DNA of 55,470 bases. It comes from an uncultured Clostridia bacterium. Its GTDB lineage: Bacteria > Bacillota > Clostridia > Oscillospirales > Acutalibacteraceae. The notes beneath the pieces were generated by a model. That model had not been told where the DNA came from. It was given only the letters and a program-made list of their open reading frames with translations, and searched no databases. Location: the NCBI GenBank assembly GCA_937916395.1, contig CALFTN010000038.1:1-55470 (forward strand), read 5' to 3'. Made by a program: the position numbers and the translations under genes. Position 1 is the stretch's first letter. The number at the start of each line of letters is the position of its first letter. Of the stretch, positions 1 to 7,405 are shown one piece after another.

Positions 1-31
1 ATGAAACAAAAAAGTTATTTTTACAACCCTG

Positions 32-367
32 CCTCTCTTCGAAGAGAGGGGGACCGCCGTCCCGTGTGTTGCTTCCTTTTAATAAATTTCCAAGCGTGAT
101 GAAAATTAATTAAAACAAACAAAGTTCATTGGGTGGTGGAGAGTTCTTTGACACGAGGTTATTTATATAAATTTACTTGCTTAAAGAATTAATGAATTAT
201 AATTTACCAATAAACCGACAAACTACAACAATGGCAGTTCACGCGTTGCGAAGAACTCTCCACCATTCCGTTTTAATTTTTAGTAATTCACAATTAATTA
301 CTCGCTTAAAAATCCCTCATAAATTCAAGTGTTTGTATTGAATGGTCCCCCTCTCTTCGAAGAGAGG
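32..367. repeat. Nested inverted-repeat intergenic element (MITE-like)
   Basis: Positions 32-55 and 344-367 are exact 24-bp inverted copies, and each contains the self-complementary 18-mer CCTCTCTTCGAAGAGAGG. Inside them, 134-148 and 251-265 form a second 15-bp inverted pair (TGGTGGAGAGTTCTT and its complement). The AT-rich centre (150-250) has no plausible gene. The layout suggests a non-autonomous mobile element or a large structured repeat, but no target-site duplication could be recognised. The rest of 1-505 holds only the terminator of the next gene. Confidence 0.6.
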
Positions 368-459
368 CGTTTTTAAAATACAGAACACAGATTTTTGGAA
401 GCCTAACGGCTAAAAAATTGTAATAGATAATTCTTTCATTTAAACTGACTCACTGTTAC

Positions 460-498
460 AAAAAAAACACCCCAAAACGAAATTAATCGCTTTGGGGT
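460..498 (-). terminator. Rho-independent terminator of the sigma/anti-sigma operon
   Basis: Read on the minus strand, an ACCCCAAA stem pairs with TTTTGGGGT around a short loop and is followed by eight T (plus-strand A run at 460-467). It lies 8 bases past the stop of the secreted Cys-rich protein gene. Confidence 0.8.
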
Positions 499-505
499 AT
501 AATTG

Positions 506-889
506 TTATGCACAACATACGATGTATTCAGTAGCTATAAGATCAGATGTTTCATAATCACAACGAGTACAAGCATCGTAATCGTAAGTTTTTCTTACAC
601 ATCTTGGTGAAGTAGCACTAACTTTATGAGTAACAACATCTACAATTGAATTCTGTAATTTATGACCAAATAATGTACAGGTAAGTCCATAAGTAGCAGC
701 ACCATCATCTGTTGCAGGCTCACCATTTGCAAAATATTTTTCAATTTTTGCTTTTGTTTCGTCTGAAACGTTTTCATCTAAAATAATAATTTCTACATTT
801 TTATCTTCTTTTGCACTTGTTGGTAAAACACAGGTGCAAATTAATAAAGTTAATGCGAGTAAAATCGCAAACAAGCTCTTAATTTTCAT
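506..889 (-). CDS. Small secreted cysteine-rich protein
   Basis: This 127-residue protein begins with a clear signal peptide (KIK, a hydrophobic stretch, then a likely cut near PTSA/KED). The mature part has an acidic segment and a C-terminal domain with cysteines at about 70, 97, 107, 110, 125 and 126, including a CTRC pair and a terminal CCA. Similar GHK...CTRCDY tails occur in clostridial secreted proteins of unknown role. The start overlaps the anti-sigma stop by 4 bases (ATGA), and GAAGGAG lies 5 bases upstream, so the two are translationally coupled. Expression is therefore probably under the ECF sigma factor. The function is unknown; disulfide or metal binding is only an inference from the cysteines. 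Confidence 0.75.
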   Translation of the reverse strand: MKIKSLFAILLALTLLICTCVLPTSAKEDKNVEIIILDENVSDETKAKIEKYFANGEPATDDGAATYGLTCTLFGHKLQNSIVDVVTHKVSATSPRCVRKTYDYDACTRCDYETSDLIATEYIVCCA

Positions 890-1713
890 TTTAACTCCTT
901 CAGGTTTTCAATTACTTCTATAAGATCTTGTTTGTTATTATAGTTTAAAAGATATAAAGCATTGTTATATTCAAAATATACCTGAACGACACCCATATCA
1001 GCTTTATCTATTTCATAACAAATAAATTCATTTATTTTATATGTATCTGTAGTTACATTTTTTATATCTTCTGATATAGTTTCATCAAAAAGGATTGCAT
1101 ACGTAAATTTCTCATCACTAAATGAAAATACAAGCTTTTCCTTTGACTCAAAATCAGATAACACAATTTTTTCTAAGGATATATTATCTGGAAGTTCACT
1201 CGGATACAAAACATCCAAATTCAAAGCATTTATAGCCTCTTCGACAGTTTTGTATTTTTGGCTCTCTCCACGCATATAAACACTAATCCCATTTACATCA
1301 ATTTCCTGATCAACTGGCGTTTCGGCAACCGTACCAAACCTATTTTTGAGTTCATCAAAAATGTTCCAGTCGAATGCTATTGAAGTTATTGTGAATATAG
1401 CGACAAGTATTGAAATAATAGCAGCAATTAACAAGATCTTATGAGATTTAACTTTTGTTGCTCTACCCTTTACACTCTCTGGTGTTGTATTTAAAGTGGC
1501 GATTTCAACAAAAGGTATTTTTCTGACCTTTTCTTCTACTTCTTCGGGAGTGAGCTCGGCTTTTAAGCCTTGAATTTCAAGACTCAATGACACAATTTTA
1601 TCTATGAATTCTGTGTTAATTTCTTTTAGTGGCTTTTGAATCTCTAAATCATAAAGATTTTTAAGCTTTTCTAAAAATTCAGATTCATTAAAATTTGCTG
1701 TTTTGTTATCCAT
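886..1713 (-). CDS. Membrane-anchored anti-sigma factor-like protein
   Basis: This 275-residue protein has a soluble N-terminal part (about 1-90, rich in charged helices), one transmembrane segment (about 92-115) and an extracytoplasmic domain (about 135-275) resembling DUF4367-type sensor domains. It lies downstream of an ECF sigma gene, the classic sigma/anti-sigma arrangement. The N-terminus should bind the sigma factor and the outer domain should sense a signal; this is inferred from context. A promoter-like element shared with position 2457 lies at 1754-1785, so the gene can probably be transcribed separately by the sigma factor. The ribosome site is AAAGGAG, 10 bases before the ATG. A 22-codon reading frame with its own good ribosome site starts at about 1732 and overlaps this start in another frame, perhaps for coupling. 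Confidence 0.75.
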   Translation of the reverse strand: MDNKTANFNESEFLEKLKNLYDLEIQKPLKEINTEFIDKIVSLSLEIQGLKAELTPEEVEEKVRKIPFVEIATLNTTPESVKGRATKVKSHKILLIAAIISILVAIFTITSIAFDWNIFDELKNRFGTVAETPVDQEIDVNGISVYMRGESQKYKTVEEAINALNLDVLYPSELPDNISLEKIVLSDFESKEKLVFSFSDEKFTYAILFDETISEDIKNVTTDTYKINEFICYEIDKADMGVVQVYFEYNNALYLLNYNNKQDLIEVIENLKELK

Positions 1714-1753
1714 TTAAACCTAACTCCTTTCCCATACATTATTCTCCTTTCAT

Positions 1754-1785
1754 TACTATATGTCGCTTTTACCCCAAAGACTACA
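1754..1785 (-). promoter_or_regulatory. Putative ECF-sigma promoter for the anti-sigma gene
   Basis: The minus strand reads TGTAGTCTTTGG, eight bases, then CGACATATAGTA. The same two blocks with the same 8-base spacing recur at 2457-2488 on the plus strand. Block 1 fits an ECF -35 element and block 2 (CGACATA) an ECF -10. The element sits between the sigma and anti-sigma genes, pointing at the anti-sigma gene. Confidence 0.65.
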
Positions 1786-1814
1786 AAAAAATTTTTAATT
1801 TTTTTAAAAAATTT

Positions 1815-2366
1815 TCAAAAATATATTTTGATAAGGAGCATAACCCATTGTGGAGAAAGGTTTTTCGCCTCTTTTATAATTTTCTTTCTTGTTCTGTGAG
1901 CAGTAACGTTAACGTTTTTCGTGCTTAAACCCAACTCCTCGCCTATTTCTTTATAAGTTTTATTTTCATTGTTATACATTGAAAATATTGCTCGTTCTGT
2001 TTCAGAGAGAGAATTCATAATAATTTCTATTTTTCTGTCGGTTTCTTCCGGTGTATCTATCATTTCTCTGTTGATACTTTCCATAATATTAGCTATCATA
2101 CCGTGATATTCGGTATACGGAAGAATTCTGTCGGCTTCTTTCTGTCGCTTTCTGAAATATTCTTTTACCATAAGGTCAATTACTTTATAAAACCAGGCTT
2201 TAACGTATTCATCTTCTAAAGTTTCTCTTTTATACTCAAACAATAAAAAAGCATTCTGCACTATATCGTCCGCTTCAAACTCATCACCTACAAGAAAAAT
2301 ACAATGCGCACGAATTTTATTGTAATATTTATTTGTTATTTCAAGCGCTCTTTTATCGTCAATCAT
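1815..2366 (-). CDS. RNA polymerase sigma factor, ECF subfamily
   Basis: This 183-residue protein has sigma region 2 at about 10-85, with the GDEFEADDIVQNAF signature of the core-binding helix, and region 4 at about 115-170, with the ERAIFSMY...TYKEIGEELGLS helix-turn-helix followed by VNVTAHRTRKKI. The length is typical for ECF factors. It is followed by a membrane anti-sigma gene. Two sequence-identical bipartite motifs nearby (1754-1785 minus; 2457-2488 plus) are good candidates for the promoters it recognises, implying that it drives its anti-sigma gene and a divergent HEXXH mini-protein. Its own start has AAAGG about 11 bases upstream. Confidence 0.88.
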   Translation of the reverse strand: MIDDKRALEITNKYYNKIRAHCIFLVGDEFEADDIVQNAFLLFEYKRETLEDEYVKAWFYKVIDLMVKEYFRKRQKEADRILPYTEYHGMIANIMESINREMIDTPEETDRKIEIIMNSLSETERAIFSMYNNENKTYKEIGEELGLSTKNVNVTAHRTRKKIIKEAKNLSPQWVMLLIKIYF

Positions 2367-2456
2367 AATGTTTTAAACCTTTCTAGTTATACAGTAACAC
2401 ACCGATTATAACACTTTTAAATAGTTTGTCAAATTTTGTCTTTTTTAAAATTTTTT

Positions 2457-2488
2457 TGTAGTCTTTGGCACTTTTTCGACATATAGTA
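2457..2488 (+). promoter_or_regulatory. Putative ECF-sigma promoter for the HEXXH mini-protein
   Basis: TGTAGTCTTTGG (2457-2468), an 8-base spacer, and CGACATATAGTA (2477-2488). It matches both blocks and the spacing of the element at 1754-1785 on the other strand, while the spacer sequences differ. That pattern of conservation is expected of a sigma-recognised promoter rather than a recent duplication. Confidence 0.65.
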
Positions 2489-2539
2489 TAGAGAGGTAAA
2501 ATTAATTTTTGACTAAAAAGCGAAAGAAGAGGTGCCCAA

Positions 2540-2743
2540 ATGAGTATTTTTATAAGAGAAATGAAAATGCCACTTACAATCAGAGCGTTTACCGTTCCTG
2601 ATGAAAATGGCGATTACAATATTTATATAAATTCAGACCTTTCAGATGAAGCTAAAGCCGAAGCGCTGGAGCACGAAAAAAAGCATATTGAAAACGACGA
2701 CTTTACTTCTGACGATTTGGCAAGAAAGATTGAAAAAAAATAA
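2540..2743 (+). CDS. HEXXH-motif mini-protein, probable ECF regulon member
   Basis: This 67-residue soluble protein contains LEHEKKHIENDDF, which includes an HEXXH zinc-protease motif (HEKKH) at about 48-52, followed by acidic residues. The motif resembles the core of ImmA/IrrE (M78) peptidases, but the protein is far too short to be a whole member. It may be a minimal metal-binding fold, or the motif may be coincidental. GAGGTG lies 5 bases upstream of the ATG. The gene is preceded by the putative ECF promoter at 2457 and ends in a strong terminator, so it appears to be a single-gene transcript divergent from the sigma gene. No function is assigned. Confidence 0.7.
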   Translation: MSIFIREMKMPLTIRAFTVPDENGDYNIYINSDLSDEAKAEALEHEKKHIENDDFTSDDLARKIEKK

Positions 2744-2744
2744 A

Positions 2745-2780
2745 AAAAGGTGCTAACAACTTTTATTGCCAGCACCTTTT
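2745..2780. terminator. Bidirectional terminator
   Basis: AAAAGGTGCT (2745-2754) pairs with AGCACCTTTT (2771-2780) between convergent genes. The A/T flanks give T runs in both directions. Confidence 0.8.
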
Positions 2781-2784
2781 AAAA

Positions 2785-3675
2785 TTAACCTTTAATCTTA
2801 GCCAAATCTCTATAGCTGATAAGCTCAATACCAAGAGCCTTAATATGCTGTAAAGTTTTTGGGTCTGAGAAGAGCTTGTGTTCCCAAACACGTCTTTGCC
2901 ATGAGCCGGCAATAGCTTTTATTTCTTCACATTCAAATACAGGGTGAATATAAGTTTCAGTAACACCATTAGGGAAGCTTCTGTAAAGCTCATAAATGTA
3001 TTCTCTATATTGCTCATAGTCATCCTTCCAAGGACCACTCCAGTCACCAGGAATAAGGTAGTCTGGCATTAAAACACCGTGGTCTTTTGCATAAGCTGTG
3101 AACTTAGAAAATGCCATTTTAATAACTTCTTCTGGAAGCTGAATGTCGAGCATTTCGTTACCCATCATTTCAGGAATGAATGTACCAGGGAAACGGAATG
3201 GTAATTTATATTCTGCAGCGATATCAAAAATAAGTTGAAGAAGCTCAAGTCTTCCGGTTGCAATACCATAAAGTGAACCCATGTGGTTATCAAGGTGAGA
3301 AGGCTCTACACCAAAAGACTTAAATCTTTCAATCTGTGCACGGATCTCTGCTTCTACTTCATCAAGGTCAGCAGCTTCTTCAAACTGGTCTGACTCGTGG
3401 TGCATAAAGCCTTCAGAATCACGAAGAGATGATGTATTATTCTCTGCAACAGGACCCCATCTGTATTCGCCCCATTCACTTGTGAATGTAAGGTGAACAC
3501 CTACAGCGTGCTGTGGGTTATTTTTTGCCCATACACCTGCATTTTTTGCCCATCCGCAAGGTGTCATAATAGTAGATGAAGTTATACCACCCTTTTCGAA
3601 TAAATCTGCTACAGCCATATTAGCTGCTCTGCACATACCAAAATCGTCTGCATTAATAATAAGATATTTATCCAT
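2785..3675 (-). CDS. YdjC/ChbG-family carbohydrate deacetylase
   Basis: This 296-residue protein starts with LIINADDFGMCRAANMA, the signature of the YdjC/ChbG/HpnK family, which removes acetyl groups from N-acetylated sugars or oligosaccharides using a divalent metal. The ADD near residue 10 and the later LDNHMGS and THV/YIHPVFE segments supply the expected Asp/His metal ligands. It is a cytoplasmic protein with no signal peptide and typical family length. AAGGAG lies upstream of the ATG. The substrate is unknown. NanA-like and GH3/LacZ genes elsewhere in the window fit a glycan-degrading lifestyle, but there is no operon link. Confidence 0.85.
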   Translation of the reverse strand: MDKYLIINADDFGMCRAANMAVADLFEKGGITSSTIMTPCGWAKNAGVWAKNNPQHAVGVHLTFTSEWGEYRWGPVAENNTSSLRDSEGFMHHESDQFEEAADLDEVEAEIRAQIERFKSFGVEPSHLDNHMGSLYGIATGRLELLQLIFDIAAEYKLPFRFPGTFIPEMMGNEMLDIQLPEEVIKMAFSKFTAYAKDHGVLMPDYLIPGDWSGPWKDDYEQYREYIYELYRSFPNGVTETYIHPVFECEEIKAIAGSWQRRVWEHKLFSDPKTLQHIKALGIELISYRDLAKIKG

Positions 3676-3712
3676 TTTATATGCTCCTTAAGATGCCAAG
3701 CATCATAATTTA

Positions 3713-5095
3713 CTATTTATTGTTTTTTGCCTCTTGTTCTGCACGTCTTTTTTTGATTTCTGAAAGCGAAGATATTGTCATTACCTCTCCATCATCTTCA
3801 ATGTAATCACTAAAACCTGCAACATCAACTAATTCAAAACCAGTTTCTTCAGAAAAATCCTCTGCTTCAAAATCCTGCTCATTAGCTTCTTTATAAAGCT
3901 CTTGTTCCACAATGTTGTTTTCTTCAGCTTCTTCAAAAGAATCATCATTATAAGAAACGCCAGTATTTTCAAAAGAAACTTCATTTACATCATCTTTTAA
4001 CGATTTAAGAGTCTCAGACTCTCTCAATCCCTGAGCATCCTTCAACGTACCTAATGTACGCTTTGAAGTATTCTTGCCCTTTGACTTTTTAGCCTTCTTT
4101 TCTTTTTTAGGCTTTTCGCTTTTTTCTACTGTTCCATCTTCACTAAGCTTAATACCACTGCGCTTTATATGAACTATTACACACACAGCAGCAATCGCAA
4201 AAATCCATACAATAACAAGTACCACAATAATTGCTGTTACTGCAAAATTTGTGTCAGGCTTATTTTTGTTATCGTTCGTTGCAGTATTACCCGCAGTATT
4301 AAATACAACTGGTGCACCAGTTGTACCTTGTGCAATACCATTTATGTAATCATTATACATAGCTTCAGCTTTTTCGATTACTTCAGTTGTTGCTATTCCA
4401 TCAACTGTCATACCATATTTAAGCTGAAGATTTTTAACTGCCGCTGCAGTTGCATCATCATACTCACCAGTAATTGAGCCCTGAAGACCACATTCTGTAT
4501 AAATAAGAATCCATTGTAACCATTTAACACCGTCGCCCTTGTCGCCAGGATTTAACTGACCAGCAGGCTTAGCGTAAGGGTTTACTGTAGTGTTATAGTC
4601 AACATTCTCACCATTAAGTGAAGAAATTGGTGTACTGGCTGTTGCATTTTGCTGTAAATTTGAATTATATGAGCCTGTAACAACAGGGTCAATAGTATCG
4701 AAGAAGTTACTTCCTACAGTCTGTTTTTGTGTTGTAGGAATAAGACCTTCTAAATCGAAGCCCTCAAAAACACCGAGTATGCCGTCAACCTTATTGCCAA
4801 CCTGCTGAGAAACATCGTTATCCTGAAAAACGCTCTCAACAACTCCGCCAACAAAATCGCCAACGCCATCTCCAGCGATATTGCCCAAACCACCTAAAAA
4901 ACCAGTCTTAGTAGTTCCGGTAGTTCCATTACCAAAAGTAACATTCTCATCGTCGTCATACATATCGTCATCATACATATCGTCGTTAAAATATGTATTC
5001 TCAATAAACGTAGTACTCTCTGCTGACGCTACAACCGTTAACACGGACGAAAGTAAAACAACGAAGGAAATAAATAATAAAAATGATTTTTTCAT
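3713..5095 (-). CDS. Peptidoglycan-binding membrane protein with acidic cytoplasmic tail
   Basis: The start is placed at MKKSFLLF (5095), which has GAGAGTGG just upstream; an upstream ATG (5119) lacks one. The product, about 460 residues, has a signal peptide, an acidic repeat near 30-45 (two DDMYD units), a Gly-rich stretch, and a PG_binding_1 domain at about 180-250 (GDKGDGVKWLQ...GEYDDATAAAVKNLQLKYG...VDGIA). A transmembrane helix follows (about 285-310), then a Lys-rich and then strongly acidic cytoplasmic tail of about 140 residues. It probably tethers the wall to the membrane and exposes a charged tail for partners. The partners are unknown. A -10 TATAAT with a TTGATT -35 lies upstream. 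Confidence 0.75.
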   Translation of the reverse strand: MKKSFLLFISFVVLLSSVLTVVASAESTTFIENTYFNDDMYDDDMYDDDENVTFGNGTTGTTKTGFLGGLGNIAGDGVGDFVGGVVESVFQDNDVSQQVGNKVDGILGVFEGFDLEGLIPTTQKQTVGSNFFDTIDPVVTGSYNSNLQQNATASTPISSLNGENVDYNTTVNPYAKPAGQLNPGDKGDGVKWLQWILIYTECGLQGSITGEYDDATAAAVKNLQLKYGMTVDGIATTEVIEKAEAMYNDYINGIAQGTTGAPVVFNTAGNTATNDNKNKPDTNFAVTAIIVVLVIVWIFAIAAVCVIVHIKRSGIKLSEDGTVEKSEKPKKEKKAKKSKGKNTSKRTLGTLKDAQGLRESETLKSLKDDVNEVSFENTGVSYNDDSFEEAEENNIVEQELYKEANEQDFEAEDFSEETGFELVDVAGFSDYIEDDGEVMTISSLSEIKKRRAEQEAKNNK

Positions 5096-5136
5096 ATTCC
5101 ACTCTCTTAAAAAACGCATATTATCATACGTTTGAC

Positions 5137-5166
5137 ATTATATCACACTTATACTAAAAAAATCAA
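5137..5166 (-). promoter_or_regulatory. SigA-type promoter for the peptidoglycan-binding protein gene
   Basis: The minus strand has TTGATT (5161-5166), an 18-base spacer and TATAAT (5137-5142), about 40 bases before the chosen start. Confidence 0.6.
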
Positions 5167-5260
5167 CAAAAATTATGAACAAATTAACATTTTTGTCAAA
5201 TTCCCCTATTTACCTATAGGAAATCTGTCTAATTTGATGTATAAATAAAAAAATTGTGCA

Positions 5261-5302
5261 AAAATGAATAAAAATGATGCCGAAACACAATGTTCCGGCA
5301 TC
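5261..5302 (-). terminator. Terminator after the E2-like acyltransferase gene
   Basis: GATGCCGGAACA and TGTTTCGGCATC form a 12-bp stem with one mismatch (5276-5302) on the minus strand, followed by ATTTTTATTCATTTT. Confidence 0.75.
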
Positions 5303-5309
5303 TCAAATT

Positions 5310-6230
5310 TTATTCACCTAAAATTATTTCTGGATTATTAAAGATTTCTTCAAGCTTCCAAATAAATGGAGAAACCTCTGAAAAGTCAAGTGCTCTGTGG
5401 TCAAAGCAGATTGTAAGTGGAAGAATATTTCTTATTTCAATTTTATCTTCACCATTTTCATCGGTTACAACTATTGGTCTTTTTTGAATTGCACAAACAG
5501 CCATAGCACAAACCATTGGTGGAATAATCATAAGAACACTCGCATCACCTCTTAAGCCTCTAACGAGATTACCTACGTTAGAAACGAGGAATGTACCTTG
5601 AGCTAAATCATCACGGGTAATTCTGTCGGTTTCAGGAATTGAATAATAAGCCTTTTTCTCTTTACCCTTTAAAGTAACAACCCTGTGTTTTTTCTGTGAT
5701 TTCGCACCAAAAATTCTTAAAGCCGCTTTTATAAAATGACCTTTTTTAAGAGCTTTGATTGTGTCGTGAATTGAAACTGAATAAAGTGCTTCTGTAAGAT
5801 TTGTATTTGCAAGTTTTCTGTTAATATCTGCAGTGTATTTTGCAATCTCCTGAAGAGTTTTATTACCCATATCCTTCATGTTAACAGTCATCATAGAGCC
5901 ATCAGGAAGTGGCCAAGGAACTGAAATATCAATATTATCAAATGTTGTAATCTTACCTCTAACAAGTTTCTTTTCAAAATGCATGTGAGAATTCATTTCA
6001 GGCGCTGCCTTTAAGCCTTCTGAAACAGCTTTTAAAATAACGCCGTTGAAGGTTAATTTATATTCATCATCTTTATGCTTTTCTGTATATTCTTTGAATG
6101 CAGCCTGAAACTTTGTAACATCCGCATCATAAGTATAGCAAACATGTGGAATATTCTTCCAACTTTCACTTGTCATATTAGCAACAATTTTTCTTTGAAT
6201 ACCAAATCTTGTAATATGTCTTATTGCCAT
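5310..6230 (-). CDS. Stand-alone 2-oxoacid dehydrogenase E2-type acyltransferase domain
   Basis: This 306-residue protein is a catalytic E2/CAT-fold acyltransferase without the lipoyl and peripheral-subunit-binding domains of true pyruvate dehydrogenase E2. The N-terminus (ITRFGIQRKIVANMT) matches the start of the catalytic domain, and the C-terminus carries CFDHRALD, the active-site His motif. The usual Gly after the Asp (DHRxxDG) is Phe here. An insert of Lys-rich sequence lies at about 170-205. It starts 20 bases after the NanA-like lyase gene and shares its promoter. Such lone domains may use acyl-CoA donors directly; the acceptor is unknown, and a metabolite of the lyase is a guess. Confidence 0.75.
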   Translation of the reverse strand: MAIRHITRFGIQRKIVANMTSESWKNIPHVCYTYDADVTKFQAAFKEYTEKHKDDEYKLTFNGVILKAVSEGLKAAPEMNSHMHFEKKLVRGKITTFDNIDISVPWPLPDGSMMTVNMKDMGNKTLQEIAKYTADINRKLANTNLTEALYSVSIHDTIKALKKGHFIKAALRIFGAKSQKKHRVVTLKGKEKKAYYSIPETDRITRDDLAQGTFLVSNVGNLVRGLRGDASVLMIIPPMVCAMAVCAIQKRPIVVTDENGEDKIEIRNILPLTICFDHRALDFSEVSPFIWKLEEIFNNPEIILGE

Positions 6231-6250
6231 TTTACTTACCCCCTTTTGTT

Positions 6251-7138
6251 TTAAAAGAAATAACCGATATCTGTAAGTTCCTGCTTAAGAGATGCTTTTT
6301 CTGCATCTGTAAGTGGTGTACCTGGGAAAACGGCCTCGCCTGAATCAACACCTAAAAGTGTAAGAATATATTTAATTGAACGGATAACACCATATTTAAT
6401 AATAAGTGTAACAACCCTATTAATTTTATACTGTTGTTCCTGTGCAGCTCTTATATCGCCCTTCATAAACAAATCATAAAGCTTGCAATATTCTGAACAA
6501 AGCACATTGTATGTTGAACCAATACCAGCATCTGCACCCATTGAAAGACCACAAAGAAGCATTTCATCAGGACCATTAATTACGTTTATGTCGCCACCGT
6601 TGAGTTCTTTAATTCTATGTAATGAATAGAAATCAGTCAATGTAAATTTAACACCGATAATACCATCGAGCTTAATAAGCTTTTCCATAAGTGCTACAAT
6701 ATCACCTGTATAAAGACCCTGAGCGTAAGCAATAACAGGAAGTTCAGAAGCATCTGCTATTTTCTTATAATACTCGATAATCTCGTTATCATTATATTTA
6801 TAATAGAAATTAGGTACAACACTTGAAACTGCATCACACCCACATTCTTTAGCATGACGAGAAAGAAGAATTGCTTCTTCTGGTGAAGCTGCACCAACAT
6901 GGTTTATAACAATACCTCTGCCGTTGCTGTATTCAACTGTTGCTTCCGCAACCGCCTTTCTCTTGTCTACAGTAAGAACGGGACCCTCACCAGTTGAACC
7001 ACAGATGTAAAAGCCCTTAGCACCCTGACCATAGTTCATATCAATATTTTTCTTAATACTTTCTTTTAAGATTTCACCATTTTTGTCAAAAGGTGTAATA
7101 AGTGCTGGTGCGATACCTTTAAGTAAAATGTTACTCAT
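6251..7138 (-). CDS. nanA: N-acetylneuraminate lyase-like DapA/NanA-family aldolase
   Basis: This 295-residue TIM-barrel class I aldolase has the carboxylate-binding GSTGEG motif near 48, the Schiff-base Lys in GVKFT near 165, and NVINGPDEMLLCGLSMGADAG followed by IGSTYN, which fits sialic-acid lyases better than DapA. NanA would cleave N-acetylneuraminate to pyruvate and N-acetylmannosamine. Neighbouring nan genes (nanE, nanK, transporter) are absent, and the gene is paired with an E2-type acyltransferase, so another 2-keto acid sugar could be the substrate. GGAGG precedes the start. A TTGACA-17-TATACT promoter lies at 7177-7205. Confidence 0.75.
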   Translation of the reverse strand: MSNILLKGIAPALITPFDKNGEILKESIKKNIDMNYGQGAKGFYICGSTGEGPVLTVDKRKAVAEATVEYSNGRGIVINHVGAASPEEAILLSRHAKECGCDAVSSVVPNFYYKYNDNEIIEYYKKIADASELPVIAYAQGLYTGDIVALMEKLIKLDGIIGVKFTLTDFYSLHRIKELNGGDINVINGPDEMLLCGLSMGADAGIGSTYNVLCSEYCKLYDLFMKGDIRAAQEQQYKINRVVTLIIKYGVIRSIKYILTLLGVDSGEAVFPGTPLTDAEKASLKQELTDIGYFF

Positions 7139-7176
7139 AAGCCATTTACCTCCATATTAATTAAATAACTACACCC

Positions 7177-7205
7177 AGTATAGCAAAAAAACTTGTGAAT
7201 GTCAA
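7177..7205 (-). promoter_or_regulatory. SigA promoter of the NanA-like operon
   Basis: TTGACA (7200-7205), 17-base spacer, TATACT (7177-7182) on the minus strand. Confidence 0.75.
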
Positions 7206-7338
7206 TTCACTTAGTAAACAAAAATTAAGAATTCTTAATTTCCACAAAATCGACAAATCCGAATTATTTTCATTGGTAAAAATGCTATTTAACTATTTCT
7301 TTTTCAGGTTAATAAAATGTAAAATTTTTACATCTTTA

Positions 7339-7367
7339 TTGCAATAGATTACTTTGTGTTGTATAAT
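7339..7367 (+). promoter_or_regulatory. SigA promoter of the ABC exporter/DUF1854 operon
   Basis: TTGCAA (7339-7344), 17-base spacer, TATAAT (7362-7367), about 38 bases before the first exporter gene. Confidence 0.75.
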
Positions 7368-7405
7368 TTTTGGGTTAACACTTTTATGTGTGAAAGGATA
7401 AAAAT

